Assembly: GCA_026418625.1 (NCBI GenBank)
Contig: JAOABA010000017.1
Location: 1-57,281, forward strand
Source of the DNA: Candidatus Kapaibacterium sp.
GTDB lineage: Bacteria > Bacteroidota > Ignavibacteria > Kapaibacteriales > UBA2268
Length of the DNA stretch: 57,281 nt
Reading direction: 5' to 3'
The translations under genes were made by a program, and so were the position numbers. Shown here in pieces: positions 8,694 to 18,151 of this stretch. Every line of letters starts with the position of its first letter. Position 1 is the stretch's first letter. The notes below the pieces were generated by a model. That model saw only the letters and a list, made by a program, of their open reading frames with translations, did not search any database and was not told the origin of the DNA.

Positions 8694-11408
8694 TTATTCC
8701 AAGTTTTCAAGGTTTGATAGAACTTTTTTTAAAGATTCTTTCATATTCTCTAATTTTTCTCGCTCTGCATTAATAATATTTTGAGGAGCTTTACTAACAA
8801 AATTATCGTTGGAAAGCTTTTTCTCAGAATTTTCAATATTTCTTTTTAACCTTTCGACTTCTTTTCTCAATCTATTTTTTTCATTATCTAAGTTTATTGA
8901 GCCTTCTAGAATTAAAAATATTTCAATACCTCTAACAACTGAGGACAAAGCATTTTTTGGTTTTATTCCATCGAGTGAAACATCTACTTTTGAACATTTT
9001 GCTAATGTTTCAATAATATTTCTTTCATTTGTAAAAAAGTCAACTAACTCTTGATTATTACAAGTGATTAAAACAGGTAGTTTGTGCTTTGGTGAAATTT
9101 CCAAATTAGCTCTTAAACTTCGTATTTCATCCACAATTGATTGAAGTAATGAAAATTCTTCTTCAAGGTTCGGGTTAATCATAGATTCATCAATATTTGG
9201 AATGCTCTCCAAACTAATGCTCTGATTTTCATCTCTAGTGTTAGTTAAATGATATATTTCCTCTGTTAAAAAGGGCATAACTGGATGAAGTAATTTCAAA
9301 ATGCTTTCATACAAATCAATAGTGAATTTTGTTAGTTTCTGTTTATAGACCAAATCAGAAGTGCTGTTTAATTGGACTTTAATGATTTCGATATACCAAT
9401 CACAGAAATCTCTCCAAATAAAATCGTAAAGTATTTTTGAATAATCATTAACACGATAATTATCCAATGAAAAATGAACATTTTTTATTGTCGAGTTAAG
9501 TCTCGATAAAATCCATCTATCCGAGAGGCTTAAATCAGAATTTTCAAGACTTGCATCTTTATTCGAAGGACAGACTTCTGGAAGGAAAGCCATATCTCTA
9601 TTCATTACCAAGAAACGACCGGCGTTCCAAACTTTATTTGCAAAATTCCTTCCTATTTCCATAGAAGGAATGTCTTGATGTTCAACATCAACAGCCATTC
9701 TGACATCCTGACCTAACGGAGAAAGATAAATAATTGTAAATCTATTAGCATCGGCACCATATTTTTCAATTATATTTATTGGGTCCGGTGAATTACCCAA
9801 AGATTTCGAAAGCTTTCTGCCAAGATCATCACGAATTGTGCTTGTAAAATAAACATCTTTGAAAGGAATTTCATTTTTGAATTTCATCGTTGCCATTATC
9901 ATTCTTGCAACCCAGAAAAAAATTATGTCTGGTGCTGTAACGAGTAAATCAGTCGGTAGAAAAAATTTTAAATCATCAGTTTCTTCGGTTTCTCCATCAT
10001 AAAGCCATCTCATTGTCGTAAGGGGCCATAACCAAGATGAAAACCAAGTGTCCAAGACATCCTCATCCTGTCTGAGATTAGTTCCTTCGGGCAAATTCAA
10101 TTTCCTTAGTGCTTCATCAGGATTTCTTGCAGCTGTATATCTACCATTATCTGCATAGTAAACTGGAATCCTATGACCCCACCAGAGCTGTCTTGAGATA
10201 CACCAATCCCTAATATTATTTAACCAATTTTCATAAGTTTTAACCCAGTGATTGGGATAGAAATTTATTTTACCTTCGAGAACAGGTTTTAAAGCAATTT
10301 CAGCCAGTGGCTTCATTTTTACAAACCATTGATCGGAAAGATATGGTTCAATCGCTTCGCCCCCTCTTTGTGAAAATCCAACATTATGGGTGTAATCCTC
10401 AACTTTTTCAATTAAATTCAATTCTTTAAGTTTTTTAACAATTAATTTTCGTGCTTCGAACCTTTCAATTCCATTAAATTCACCAGTAATTTCATTTAAT
10501 GTCCCGTCTGGATTAATTGAATTTATTATTTCGAGATTATGCCTTTCGCCAACAAGAAAATCGTTAGGATCGTGCGCTGGAGTAATCTTGACGCAACCAG
10601 TTCCAAATTTAGGATCAGCATAATCATCTGCTATGACTTCAATAATTCTATTAACCAAAGGGACTCTGACTTTTTTTCCGATAAATTCTTTATATCTTTC
10701 ATCATTAGGATTTACTGCGACTGCTGTATCTCCAAATATTGTTTCAGGTCTGGCTGTAGAAATTGTAAGATAATTATCACTATCAACAAAATAATATTTT
10801 AATGTATAAAGGTGTTCTTTAACCTCCCTGAATTCTACTTCTTCGTCTGACAAAGCAGTTTGAGCCAAAGGAGACCAATTTATGATTCTTTTTCCCCTGT
10901 AAATAAGCCCTTCGTCAAATAATCGAATAAACACTTCCCTTACAGCATTGGAGGCACTCTCGTCCAAAGTAAACAAAGAACGATCCCAATCACAGGAAAT
11001 ACCGAGTAATTTTAATTGTTGTATAATGATATTCCCATATTTTTCCCGCCAATCCCAAACCTTTTCAAGGAATTTTTCTCTTCCTAAGATATATCTATTT
11101 AGATTTTGTTTTTTTAATTCCTGCTCAACTTTTGATTGAGTTGCAATGCCAGCGTGGTCAGTCCCGGGAAACCAGCAAACTTCGTAACCTTGCATTCTTT
11201 TCCATCTAATAAAAATATCCTGAATAGTATGATTCAAAACATGCCCGAAGTGCAAAATTCCAGTTACGTTTGGTGGAGGCATTAAAATACTATATGGTTT
11301 CTTCTTAGATTTATTACTGGCAGAGTAAATTTTATTCTTTTGCCAGATTTCATACCATTTTTTTTCAGTTAAAGCTGGATTGTATGTTTTTTGAAAATTC
11401 TCAATCAT
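8694..11408 (-). CDS. valS: Valine--tRNA ligase
   Basis: This class I aminoacyl-tRNA synthetase charges tRNA-Val. The 904-residue protein has the HIGH motif as PPPNVTGILHFGH near residue 50 and the KMSKS motif as GRKLSKSLGN near residue 531. Between them is an editing (CP1) domain containing TARPETIFGDTAVAVNP. The C-terminal ~70 residues form the Val-specific coiled coil (NEKNRLRKEVERLKRNIENSE). It is the first gene of the minus-strand valS-nuoF-nadD group, with 48 bases between its stop and the nuoF ATG. Confidence 0.97.
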   Translation of the reverse strand: MIENFQKTYNPALTEKKWYEIWQKNKIYSASNKSKKKPYSILMPPPNVTGILHFGHVLNHTIQDIFIRWKRMQGYEVCWFPGTDHAGIATQSKVEQELKKQNLNRYILGREKFLEKVWDWREKYGNIIIQQLKLLGISCDWDRSLFTLDESASNAVREVFIRLFDEGLIYRGKRIINWSPLAQTALSDEEVEFREVKEHLYTLKYYFVDSDNYLTISTARPETIFGDTAVAVNPNDERYKEFIGKKVRVPLVNRIIEVIADDYADPKFGTGCVKITPAHDPNDFLVGERHNLEIINSINPDGTLNEITGEFNGIERFEARKLIVKKLKELNLIEKVEDYTHNVGFSQRGGEAIEPYLSDQWFVKMKPLAEIALKPVLEGKINFYPNHWVKTYENWLNNIRDWCISRQLWWGHRIPVYYADNGRYTAARNPDEALRKLNLPEGTNLRQDEDVLDTWFSSWLWPLTTMRWLYDGETEETDDLKFFLPTDLLVTAPDIIFFWVARMIMATMKFKNEIPFKDVYFTSTIRDDLGRKLSKSLGNSPDPINIIEKYGADANRFTIIYLSPLGQDVRMAVDVEHQDIPSMEIGRNFANKVWNAGRFLVMNRDMAFLPEVCPSNKDASLENSDLSLSDRWILSRLNSTIKNVHFSLDNYRVNDYSKILYDFIWRDFCDWYIEIIKVQLNSTSDLVYKQKLTKFTIDLYESILKLLHPVMPFLTEEIYHLTNTRDENQSISLESIPNIDESMINPNLEEEFSLLQSIVDEIRSLRANLEISPKHKLPVLITCNNQELVDFFTNERNIIETLAKCSKVDVSLDGIKPKNALSSVVRGIEIFLILEGSINLDNEKNRLRKEVERLKRNIENSEKKLSNDNFVSKAPQNIINAEREKLENMKESLKKVLSNLENLE

Positions 11409-11652
11409 AAAATAAATTAAAATTTTAAAATATAAAACTACAAAGTTACTATATTTTCATTGGTTTTTAAAAATGAAGTTGGTTTTTCTTACATTTATTA
11501 CTCAAGATTTTAATCTATTTTTTTAAAAAAAGAAAAAAAAATTAGTTTTGAAAAAAGTTTTTTACGATATTTGTTCTTGGAAAAAAATAATTTATCTTGA
11601 AATTATTTAAATTTATTGTTATACAGTTCATTCATAATTGTGAGGAGGAAAA

Positions 11653-11967
11653 ATGTCTATTAGCAAATGGTTTTCCCGAATCGGTATTGGAGTATTAGTT
11701 GTATCCTTTGGTCTTGGGCTTGGTAGTTGCACCAGCAAAATAACCGAAGAACAATTAATGACTCTCAAAGAGTTGAGAAAAGAAGAGAGAAATCTCTCGG
11801 AGCAAATCAGGAAAAAACAAGATGAAAAAAGTAAACTCGAAGCAGAAATTAAATCGAGAAAAGCTGAATTGAAAAAATGTCAGGACGAAGTTGATTTCAT
11901 CAAGCAAAAGTTAGCATTGTGGCCTGATATCTGGCCCGATTGGAAACCCGGTCAAGGTGTTAAATAA
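11653..11967 (+). CDS. Small coiled-coil lipoprotein
   Basis: This 104-residue protein has a lipoprotein signal peptide ending in the lipobox LGSC, which puts the modified Cys at about residue 26. Heptad-rich Lys/Glu/Gln/Leu sequence follows (ELRKEERNLSEQIRKKQDEK onward), predicted to form a coiled coil, and the protein ends in a Trp/Pro-rich tail (LWPDIWPDWKPGQGVK). A strong GAGGAGG ribosome-binding site precedes the ATG, implying high expression. The overall design recalls Lpp/OmpA-linker lipoproteins, but no family is recognised. The next gene starts 45 bases later, also encodes a coiled coil and adds a LysM module, so the two may act together at the cell wall (inference). Confidence 0.85.
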   Translation: MSISKWFSRIGIGVLVVSFGLGLGSCTSKITEEQLMTLKELRKEERNLSEQIRKKQDEKSKLEAEIKSRKAELKKCQDEVDFIKQKLALWPDIWPDWKPGQGVK

Positions 11968-12012
11968 TGCTTAACTAATTTAATCATTTGTAAAAAAATA
12001 ATGGAGAATTCA

Positions 12013-12798
12013 ATGAAAAATATTTTTATCCTACTTTTTGCTTTAGTGTTTTTTTCATTTTCTTACTCTTCCTTTGCTCAGAGAGAAGGCTGGGAATCAA
12101 TGCCTGACGAAGAGTTGACAAAAAAGGAAGCAGAGTTGAGAATTAATAAATTCGTTATTGACAATACCAATCTAAAAACAAAACTTGCTGGACTTGAAGC
12201 AGAAGTTGACAAACTCAAAAAAGATTTGGATGAAGTTAATAAACAAATCAAAGATTGTAATGCTTCAATTTATTCGCTGGTTGGTGCAACAGAAGCTGAT
12301 GTTACTAAATTCAGACAAAAGCTTGGTGTCTTAGAAGGAAAAGTTCGTCAGATGAAGGGGCTTTCTGAGGATGTAAGAGCTGATAAAGCAGATGAAATCA
12401 AAGCATTGGAAAACGAATTGAACGAAATGCGAATGAACAAAATCTCCTGTATTAGAGAATTTTATGAAAAAATAATTGCGCTTGCAAGAGATATTCGTGG
12501 TTTATATGTTGAAAAGAAAATTAAAGAATATATCGTGGGCACTTGGGCTGAAAATAGAGACTGCCTCTGGAATATAGCTGGTAAAGTAGAAATTTACGGC
12601 GATCCATTCCAGTGGCCCAAAATTTGGCAAGGAAACACTAATCAAATTAAAAACCCGGATATCATTTTCCCCGGTCAAAGATTAACTATTCCTCCTGCTG
12701 GTCCACTAACACCAGAGGAGAAAAAAGCCGAGAGAAAATACTGGAGAAACAAACGTGCAATGATGGAATCTGACCAAACCGGTAAGAAAGGCGAATAA
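12013..12798 (+). CDS. Exported coiled-coil protein with C-terminal LysM-like domain
   Basis: The frame is open from an ATG at 12001, but the ATG at 12013 starts directly at the signal peptide (MKNIFILLFALVFF...FAQ) and has GGAG six bases before it, so I chose it (261 residues). After the signal come about 130 residues of coiled coil with heptads of Leu, Lys and Glu. The segment YIVGTWAENRDCLWNIAGK, then IYGDPFQWPKIWQGN and FPGQRLTIP, matches the LysM pattern (YxVxxGDxLWxIA ... GQxLxIP). LysM domains bind peptidoglycan. The GD of the usual LysM opening is replaced by RD. It probably forms an operon with the preceding lipoprotein and ends at a strong terminator. Confidence 0.85.
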   Translation: MKNIFILLFALVFFSFSYSSFAQREGWESMPDEELTKKEAELRINKFVIDNTNLKTKLAGLEAEVDKLKKDLDEVNKQIKDCNASIYSLVGATEADVTKFRQKLGVLEGKVRQMKGLSEDVRADKADEIKALENELNEMRMNKISCIREFYEKIIALARDIRGLYVEKKIKEYIVGTWAENRDCLWNIAGKVEIYGDPFQWPKIWQGNTNQIKNPDIIFPGQRLTIPPAGPLTPEEKKAERKYWRNKRAMMESDQTGKKGE

Positions 12799-12867
12799 TT
12801 CATTGAGCAAAATTAAAGTGATTTGCTTGATAGAAACAATTTTTATTCTTTTATTTTTAGTTAATAT

Positions 12868-12908
12868 AAAGCCCTACTGTTTTCTGACAGAGGGCTTTAT
12901 GTTTTTTT
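12868..12908 (+). terminator. Rho-independent terminator after the LysM gene
   Basis: The hairpin has an outer stem AAAGCCCT (12868-12875) paired with AGGGCTTT (12891-12898) and an inner stem CTGT (12877-12880) paired with ACAG (12887-12890). A run of seven T follows at 12902-12908. It closes the lipoprotein/LysM unit ahead of phoH. Confidence 0.93.
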
Positions 12909-12924
12909 AAACTAATATAGTTTT

Positions 12925-13920
12925 ATGGAGATACAAGAAAAAAAATTAAAAATAGAAGCTGAAGATCTTAGAGATCTTCTTGGGTCTAACGACCAGAATT
13001 TACAAATGATTGAGAATAAATTTCAATCAACACTTATTATTCGTGGTGAAAACATCATTATTCGTGGAAATCCTAATGAAGTTAAAGTGATTGAGAAAGT
13101 ATTTAATGAACTAATTTATATTTTGCACCGAAGCGGAACACTCAATATCAATGATGTATCCACAGTTCTTGGTCTTGTTGATTCCAACAATACAAACGGA
13201 AATCAAAAAACATACGATACTTCTAACATTATTTACAGCGGAGTTAAAGAAACAATAAAAATCCGAAGCCAGAAGCAAAGAGAATATTTCGAAAAAGTTC
13301 AGAATAATGATTTAGTTTTTGCAATCGGACCAGCTGGAACAGGGAAAACATTTCTGGCAGTTGCAATGGCACTTGCATCCTTAAAAAGAAATGAGGTCTC
13401 GAAAATTATTTTATCACGTCCGGCTGTCGAAGCAGGAGAATCGCTCGGTTTTCTGCCCGGTGACTTAACCGAAAAACTTGATCCATACTTAAAACCTCTG
13501 ACAGATGCCCTGTTTTATATGTTAAGCTCTGATAAATTAAAAAGTTATATGGAAAAAGGAGTTATTGAAATCATTCCTTTAGCTTATATGCGGGGAAGAA
13601 CATTAAATAATTCTTTCATTATACTTGATGAGGCTCAAAATGCCACAATAACACAAATGAAAATGTTCCTTACTCGTTTGGGTTCCAATTCTAAAGCGGT
13701 AATAACGGGAGACATTACCCAAATTGATCTTGATAGGAAGGAAAATTCAGGACTTATCAACGCCAATAAGCTTTTGCAACATATCGAAGGAATTGAATTT
13801 GTCTATTTCAGCGAAAAAGATGTTGTTCGTCATAAATTAGTTGCTGAAATAATCAAAGCTTATGAAAATGAATATCAGGAAAAGGAAAACGGAAATCAAA
13901 ACGGAAACCAAAATAGTTAA
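12925..13920 (+). CDS. phoH: PhoH family ATPase (PhoH-like protein)
   Basis: This 331-residue cytoplasmic P-loop protein has Walker A GPAGTGKT at 135-142 and Walker B SFIILDEAQNAT. Around these lie the family blocks RPAVEAGESLGFLPGDLTEKLDPYLKP (read in parts) and TGDITQIDL. The first ~110 residues form the KH-like RNA-binding region usual in PhoH2-less PhoH proteins. The C-terminus ends in a short Gly-Asn-Gln repeat. PhoH relatives are linked to RNA metabolism and are often encoded beside ybeY, which is not present here. It opens a plus-strand run with cdaA, pcm and miaA. Confidence 0.93.
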   Translation: MEIQEKKLKIEAEDLRDLLGSNDQNLQMIENKFQSTLIIRGENIIIRGNPNEVKVIEKVFNELIYILHRSGTLNINDVSTVLGLVDSNNTNGNQKTYDTSNIIYSGVKETIKIRSQKQREYFEKVQNNDLVFAIGPAGTGKTFLAVAMALASLKRNEVSKIILSRPAVEAGESLGFLPGDLTEKLDPYLKPLTDALFYMLSSDKLKSYMEKGVIEIIPLAYMRGRTLNNSFIILDEAQNATITQMKMFLTRLGSNSKAVITGDITQIDLDRKENSGLINANKLLQHIEGIEFVYFSEKDVVRHKLVAEIIKAYENEYQEKENGNQNGNQNS

Positions 13921-13970
13921 AAAAAATTATCTCATTATGAAAATTCAAACTGAGGTATCATACCTTCTTT

Positions 13971-14744
13971 ATGATTGACTTATTCAAAATAGGGTTTCTT
14001 TCCGTTACATTAGTTGATATTATTGATATAATAATTGTTGCTTTATTGTTTTTTTGGTTATATCGCTCTTTGAAGGGAACTGTTGCAATTCAAATCCTTT
14101 TCGGTCTTGTAATTCTTATAGGCTTATCATTTATTGCTGATACAATAAATTTAAAATCAACTTCTTGGATAATAAAGACTATCACAAGTATTTGGCTCTT
14201 AGCTTTCATCATACTTTTTCAACCTGAAATAAGGAGACTGATATTAAAAATTACAAGCACTCAACTTTTCAGATTATTTATGAAATCAAGAATAACTGCC
14301 ACAATTGATGAAGTCATAGATGCAGTTCTTGAAATGTCTGAAAAGCATATTGGTGCTTTAATAGTTTTCACACGTTCGCAGAATGTTGAAATGACTGTAG
14401 ATACGGGTATTCCATTACAAGCAGTGGTTTCAAAAGAAATCCTAATCTCAATTTTTAATCCAAAGTCACCTTTGCACGATGGAGCCGTTATTATTGAAAA
14501 TCAGACCATAATTGCTGCAAAATGCGTTCTACCACTATCATCAGTAACTAAAATTAATAATAGGAATTTAGGAACCCGCCATCGTGCTGCTCTTGGCTTA
14601 TCCGAGCAAGCCGACGCTATTGTTATAGTCAATTCTGAAGAAACTGGTGGCATTTCAATTGCTGATGGAGGCACTCTAACATTGGATATTCCCAAGAGTG
14701 AATTATCAAATATACTTAAAGCCAAGCTCTCAATAAACCAATAA
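13971..14744 (+). CDS. cdaA: Diadenylate cyclase CdaA (c-di-AMP synthase)
   Basis: CdaA condenses two ATP into the second messenger c-di-AMP. The 257-residue protein has three N-terminal hydrophobic helices (about residues 10-30, 38-58 and 68-88) and then a DAC domain. The two catalytic motifs are intact: Asp-Gly-Ala at 170-172 (LHDGAVIIE) and Arg-His-Arg at 203-205 (GTRHRAALG), followed by SEETGGISIADGG. No cdaR or glmM follows, unlike in Firmicutes. The gene lies 50 bases after phoH and 12 bases before pcm. c-di-AMP usually controls potassium and osmotic balance and cell-wall turnover. Confidence 0.95.
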   Translation: MIDLFKIGFLSVTLVDIIDIIIVALLFFWLYRSLKGTVAIQILFGLVILIGLSFIADTINLKSTSWIIKTITSIWLLAFIILFQPEIRRLILKITSTQLFRLFMKSRITATIDEVIDAVLEMSEKHIGALIVFTRSQNVEMTVDTGIPLQAVVSKEILISIFNPKSPLHDGAVIIENQTIIAAKCVLPLSSVTKINNRNLGTRHRAALGLSEQADAIVIVNSEETGGISIADGGTLTLDIPKSELSNILKAKLSINQ

Positions 14745-14756
14745 CTTATTTTTAAT

Positions 14757-15425
14757 ATGATAAATAATTATTACTCATCAAATTTTAAGGAACAGCGACT
14801 AAAACTTGTTAAAGAGCTTAGGAACCGTGGTATTGATGATGAAAATGTTTTATATGCAATTTCAATTTTACCTCGTGAAAAATTTGTTTTACCCACCTTT
14901 ATAAACAGAGCTTATGAGGATATTGCGCTTCCGATAGAATGCAACCAAACAATATCCCAACCTTACACAGTTGCTTATATGACAAGTGAGTTAAAAGTGA
15001 AGAAAGGGGATAAAATCCTTGAAATTGGAACTGGGAGCGGTTATCAGGCTTGTTTATTAGCCATTATGGGTGCAAAAGTTTTTACAATTGAACGTATTCC
15101 TGAATTATACGAAAAATCAAAAAAGATTTTCCAAGAATTCAGATTACAAATAAATACCAGATTAGCTGATGGGACTTTAGGATGGAGAGAGTTCGCTCCG
15201 TATGATGGTATCATTGTTACTGCTGCTGCCCCAAAAGTTCCTAACACGCTGAAAGAACAGTTAGCAATTGGTGGAAGACTTGTTATTCCCATTGGGGATA
15301 AAATCTCACAAACTATGCACATAATCACCAGAATAAACGAAGAAGAATATGATGAAAAAGTTTCAGATAGATTCAAATTCGTTCCCCTGATCGGTAAAGA
15401 GGGCTGGAGCAATGATAATAATTAG
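14757..15425 (+). CDS. pcm: Protein-L-isoaspartate O-methyltransferase
   Basis: Pcm methylates L-isoaspartyl residues in aged proteins so that they can be repaired, using S-adenosylmethionine. The 222-residue sequence has the Pcm signature TISQPYTVAYMTSEL and the SAM-binding motif ILEIGTGSGYQACLLA. It also has the family's post-motif blocks ADGTLGWREFAPYDGIIVTAAAP and GGRLVIPIG. Length is usual for the family. It starts 12 bases after cdaA and ends 17 bases before miaA, so the three are probably cotranscribed. Confidence 0.95.
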   Translation: MINNYYSSNFKEQRLKLVKELRNRGIDDENVLYAISILPREKFVLPTFINRAYEDIALPIECNQTISQPYTVAYMTSELKVKKGDKILEIGTGSGYQACLLAIMGAKVFTIERIPELYEKSKKIFQEFRLQINTRLADGTLGWREFAPYDGIIVTAAAPKVPNTLKEQLAIGGRLVIPIGDKISQTMHIITRINEEEYDEKVSDRFKFVPLIGKEGWSNDNN

Positions 15426-15442
15426 ATTAGTCGTGTTCTTGT

Positions 15443-16378
15443 ATGGCTGATGAAAAAATAAAACTGATTGTTTTGCTTGGACCGACTGCTTCCGGAAAAA
15501 CTGCCCTTTCATTGCATTTAGCTGATTACCTTGATTTAGAAATCATTTCTGCTGATTCACGACAAATATATAAATACTTAGATATCGGGACAGCAAAACC
15601 AACTCCACAGGAATTAAGTAAAGTTAAACATCATTTTATAAGTATAATCGAACCCGATGAATATTACAGTGCAGGTATGTTTGCCAAAGAAGCCTCTGAT
15701 ACTATTAAAAAAATTAATCAAGAAGGCAAAATACCTATAGTAGTAGGTGGCTCTGGTCTATATATCAAAGCTCTCTGTGAGGGCGTTTTTGAGGAGAATT
15801 ACGACCCGATACTAAAGAGTTTTGTTAAAGAAAAAGTGAAAAAAATGAGAGAGCAAGAAGGCATAGAATATCTCTACGAACAACTATGTTTATTAGATCC
15901 ACAAGCTGCAGAGCTATACCCTGATAAAAATCCAAGCAGGATTATGAGAGCTTTAGAGCATATTTATATCACAGGGAAAGAGTTCAGCACCTCAATTAAA
16001 AATATATCTGAATCTGATTTTGAACCCATCTATATCGGTTTACTGTTAGATCGTATGACACTATACAAAAGAATCAATGAACGAACTGAGTTAATGTGGA
16101 AATCAGGATTGCTTCAAGAGACAGAAAAAATTTTGAATATGGGTTATTCCCCAGATTTGAACTCTTTAAATACAGTTGGTTACAAGGAGTGCATATCTTT
16201 GATAAAGGGTGAATTAAACGAACAAACAGCTATTGAAAAAATTAAACAACATACAAGAAATTATGCTAAGCGTCAGATGACTTGGTTTCGTAAAATTCCT
16301 AATGTCAATTGGCTCGATTTTGATGAAAATTTGCAGAATAAAGCTTATTCAATTATTAAAAAAGCTTTGAATTTATAA
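15443..16378 (+). CDS. miaA: tRNA dimethylallyltransferase MiaA
   Basis: MiaA adds the dimethylallyl group to N6 of A37 in tRNAs that read codons starting with U. The 311-residue protein has the P-loop GPTASGKT at 13-20 and the substrate motif SADSRQIYKYLDIGTAKP. It also has VVGGSGLYIKAL and the C-terminal tRNA-contacting QHTRNYAKRQMTWFR. Length is normal. It is the last closely spaced gene of the phoH-cdaA-pcm-miaA run, with a 114-base gap before dacB. Confidence 0.96.
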   Translation: MADEKIKLIVLLGPTASGKTALSLHLADYLDLEIISADSRQIYKYLDIGTAKPTPQELSKVKHHFISIIEPDEYYSAGMFAKEASDTIKKINQEGKIPIVVGGSGLYIKALCEGVFEENYDPILKSFVKEKVKKMREQEGIEYLYEQLCLLDPQAAELYPDKNPSRIMRALEHIYITGKEFSTSIKNISESDFEPIYIGLLLDRMTLYKRINERTELMWKSGLLQETEKILNMGYSPDLNSLNTVGYKECISLIKGELNEQTAIEKIKQHTRNYAKRQMTWFRKIPNVNWLDFDENLQNKAYSIIKKALNL

Positions 16379-16492
16379 GTAAGATAAAAAATATTCTAAA
16401 AATCATATTAAATTAATTTAATTGTAATTTATTCCATAAATTTTTATTTTACAATGATTTTGGAATGATTTTGTAAATTTTTTTAGTCAAGG

Positions 16493-18151
16493 ATGAAAAA
16501 AATACTATTTTTAAGTGTTATTATTTTAAGTTTTGCTATTTATCAACCTATATGCACTCAACATCAAACAAAAGGCAGTGGATTTAATTACCCTTCAATT
16601 ACTGCATCTGATTCAGCAAAATCCATTTTAACTTTACAGAATGACATTCAAAAAATTCTTGGTGCATCGGGTTTGAAAACTCTGAGATATGGTATTTCTA
16701 TCTATTCTGTTGACTCAAAAAAATATTTTTTTGAAAAAAATAGTGATATGTTGCTAACTCCTGCTTCAGTCTCTAAATTATTTACTGCAGCGACTGCTTT
16801 GCATTATCTTGGCAGTGATTATAAATTGAAAACTGAATTATATATTGATGGATCAGTTCAAAACAACATTTTGATTGGAGATATTTATCTTGTTGGGTAT
16901 GGTAATCCTTTCTTTTATTCAAGTCATTTGGATTCAATGGCTCAAACAATTAAAGATCTTGGTGTGAAGGAAATCAGGGGGAATATATATGCTGACGGTT
17001 CTTTTTTCGATGAGTTAACCGAACGTCTTGATTATAGTGGAGATAAGGATATTGTTCAAGCTCTTCAACCTATTACAGCATTAATAATTAATAATAATAT
17101 TTTGAAAGTAACTGTTACGGCTGGTAATAGAGCCGGGCAATTGGTTTGGGTGCAAACCGATCCACCCTCTGATGGATTTTCCTATAATGTAACTGCAAAG
17201 GTGCATGGCTTTATCAGAGAGGAAAGAAAGATACCTACACCAAGACAAAGGGGTAACAATTTAGAGCCTGAAAATCAGCAAAAAAGTAAATCTCCAAAAA
17301 ATGAGATTATTGCTGGGGATAGCCCCTCTGATATTGCACAAAGAAGACAATCTTCAGACACAAAAGAGGGAATATCAGTCAACACCAAACTTCAAAACGA
17401 CGGAACTCAATTAATTACAGTTACTGGAAGACTTGATGCGGGCAAATCATACACTTATTTTGATTTTATCCGCAAACCTGATTTAGTTGCAGCTGGATCT
17501 TTAAAGAACAAAATTGAAAAGCTGGGAATTACTATAATTGGAGCTTTATCTCAAAAATCTGTTAAATCTGTAAATAATAAAAGTAATTTAAGAGTTGTTT
17601 ACGAAGTAACAAATAACATTACAGACTTGATTGTCCCAATGGTTAAGAATAGTGATAATTTTCAAGCAGAGGTATTATTTAAAATTATTGGTGCTAAAAG
17701 TGGTAAACTGCGGGACAATGCAAAAGAAACAAGAAGATTAATTGAAAACTTATTTGAAAATTTTGGTATTAATTGCAAAGAGTGTGTTCTTTACGACGGT
17801 TCTGGTCTCTCGAGAAGAAGTAAGATAACAGCGGATGCGGTTACCCGCTTGCTTGAAAAAACTTACAATACGAATTACGGTAAAGTAATTGATTCTTCTC
17901 TTGCCATTGCAAGTGTTGATGGCACTATTCGAAACAGATTTTTTGGGACTTTAGCCGAAAATAATTTGCACGGCAAAACCGGAACCCACAGCAATGTTAG
18001 CGCCCTTGCTGGTTATGTTCTTACCCTTGACGGAGAGCGTCTTGCTTATTCAATGATTTTCAATGGGGGAGATATATCTACTTTCAAAAAAATTGAAAAT
18101 GAGATTGGTGCTGTGCTTGCCCAATTTTTTTATTTTAATCGAATAAATTAA
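16493..18151 (+). CDS. dacB: D-alanyl-D-alanine carboxypeptidase/endopeptidase (PBP4, family S13)
   Basis: This periplasmic penicillin-binding protein trims peptidoglycan stem peptides and cross-links. The 552-residue product has an N-terminal signal sequence and all three active-site motifs: Ser92-Val-Ser-Lys95 (nucleophile), Ser387-Asp-Asn389 and Lys495-Thr-Gly497. An insert of about 55 polar residues (roughly 240-295, rich in Lys, Gln, Arg, Pro and Ser) lies inside the domain between the first two motifs, at a place where S13 enzymes carry extra surface domains. The last codons overlap the oppositely oriented def gene by four bases, so the two stop codons share sequence. Confidence 0.93.
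   Translation: MKKILFLSVIILSFAIYQPICTQHQTKGSGFNYPSITASDSAKSILTLQNDIQKILGASGLKTLRYGISIYSVDSKKYFFEKNSDMLLTPASVSKLFTAATALHYLGSDYKLKTELYIDGSVQNNILIGDIYLVGYGNPFFYSSHLDSMAQTIKDLGVKEIRGNIYADGSFFDELTERLDYSGDKDIVQALQPITALIINNNILKVTVTAGNRAGQLVWVQTDPPSDGFSYNVTAKVHGFIREERKIPTPRQRGNNLEPENQQKSKSPKNEIIAGDSPSDIAQRRQSSDTKEGISVNTKLQNDGTQLITVTGRLDAGKSYTYFDFIRKPDLVAAGSLKNKIEKLGITIIGALSQKSVKSVNNKSNLRVVYEVTNNITDLIVPMVKNSDNFQAEVLFKIIGAKSGKLRDNAKETRRLIENLFENFGINCKECVLYDGSGLSRRSKITADAVTRLLEKTYNTNYGKVIDSSLAIASVDGTIRNRFFGTLAENNLHGKTGTHSNVSALAGYVLTLDGERLAYSMIFNGGDISTFKKIENEIGAVLAQFFYFNRIN

Noticed and set aside
13880-13920. Repeat array at the phoH 3' end (GGAAATCAAAAC units)
   Set aside because: There are only two short in-frame copies encoding Gly-Asn-Gln; this is a small coding repeat, not a CRISPR or regulatory array.
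15044-15412. 122-residue minus-strand ORF inside pcm
   Set aside because: It is antisense to a conserved methyltransferase, with no independent start signal.
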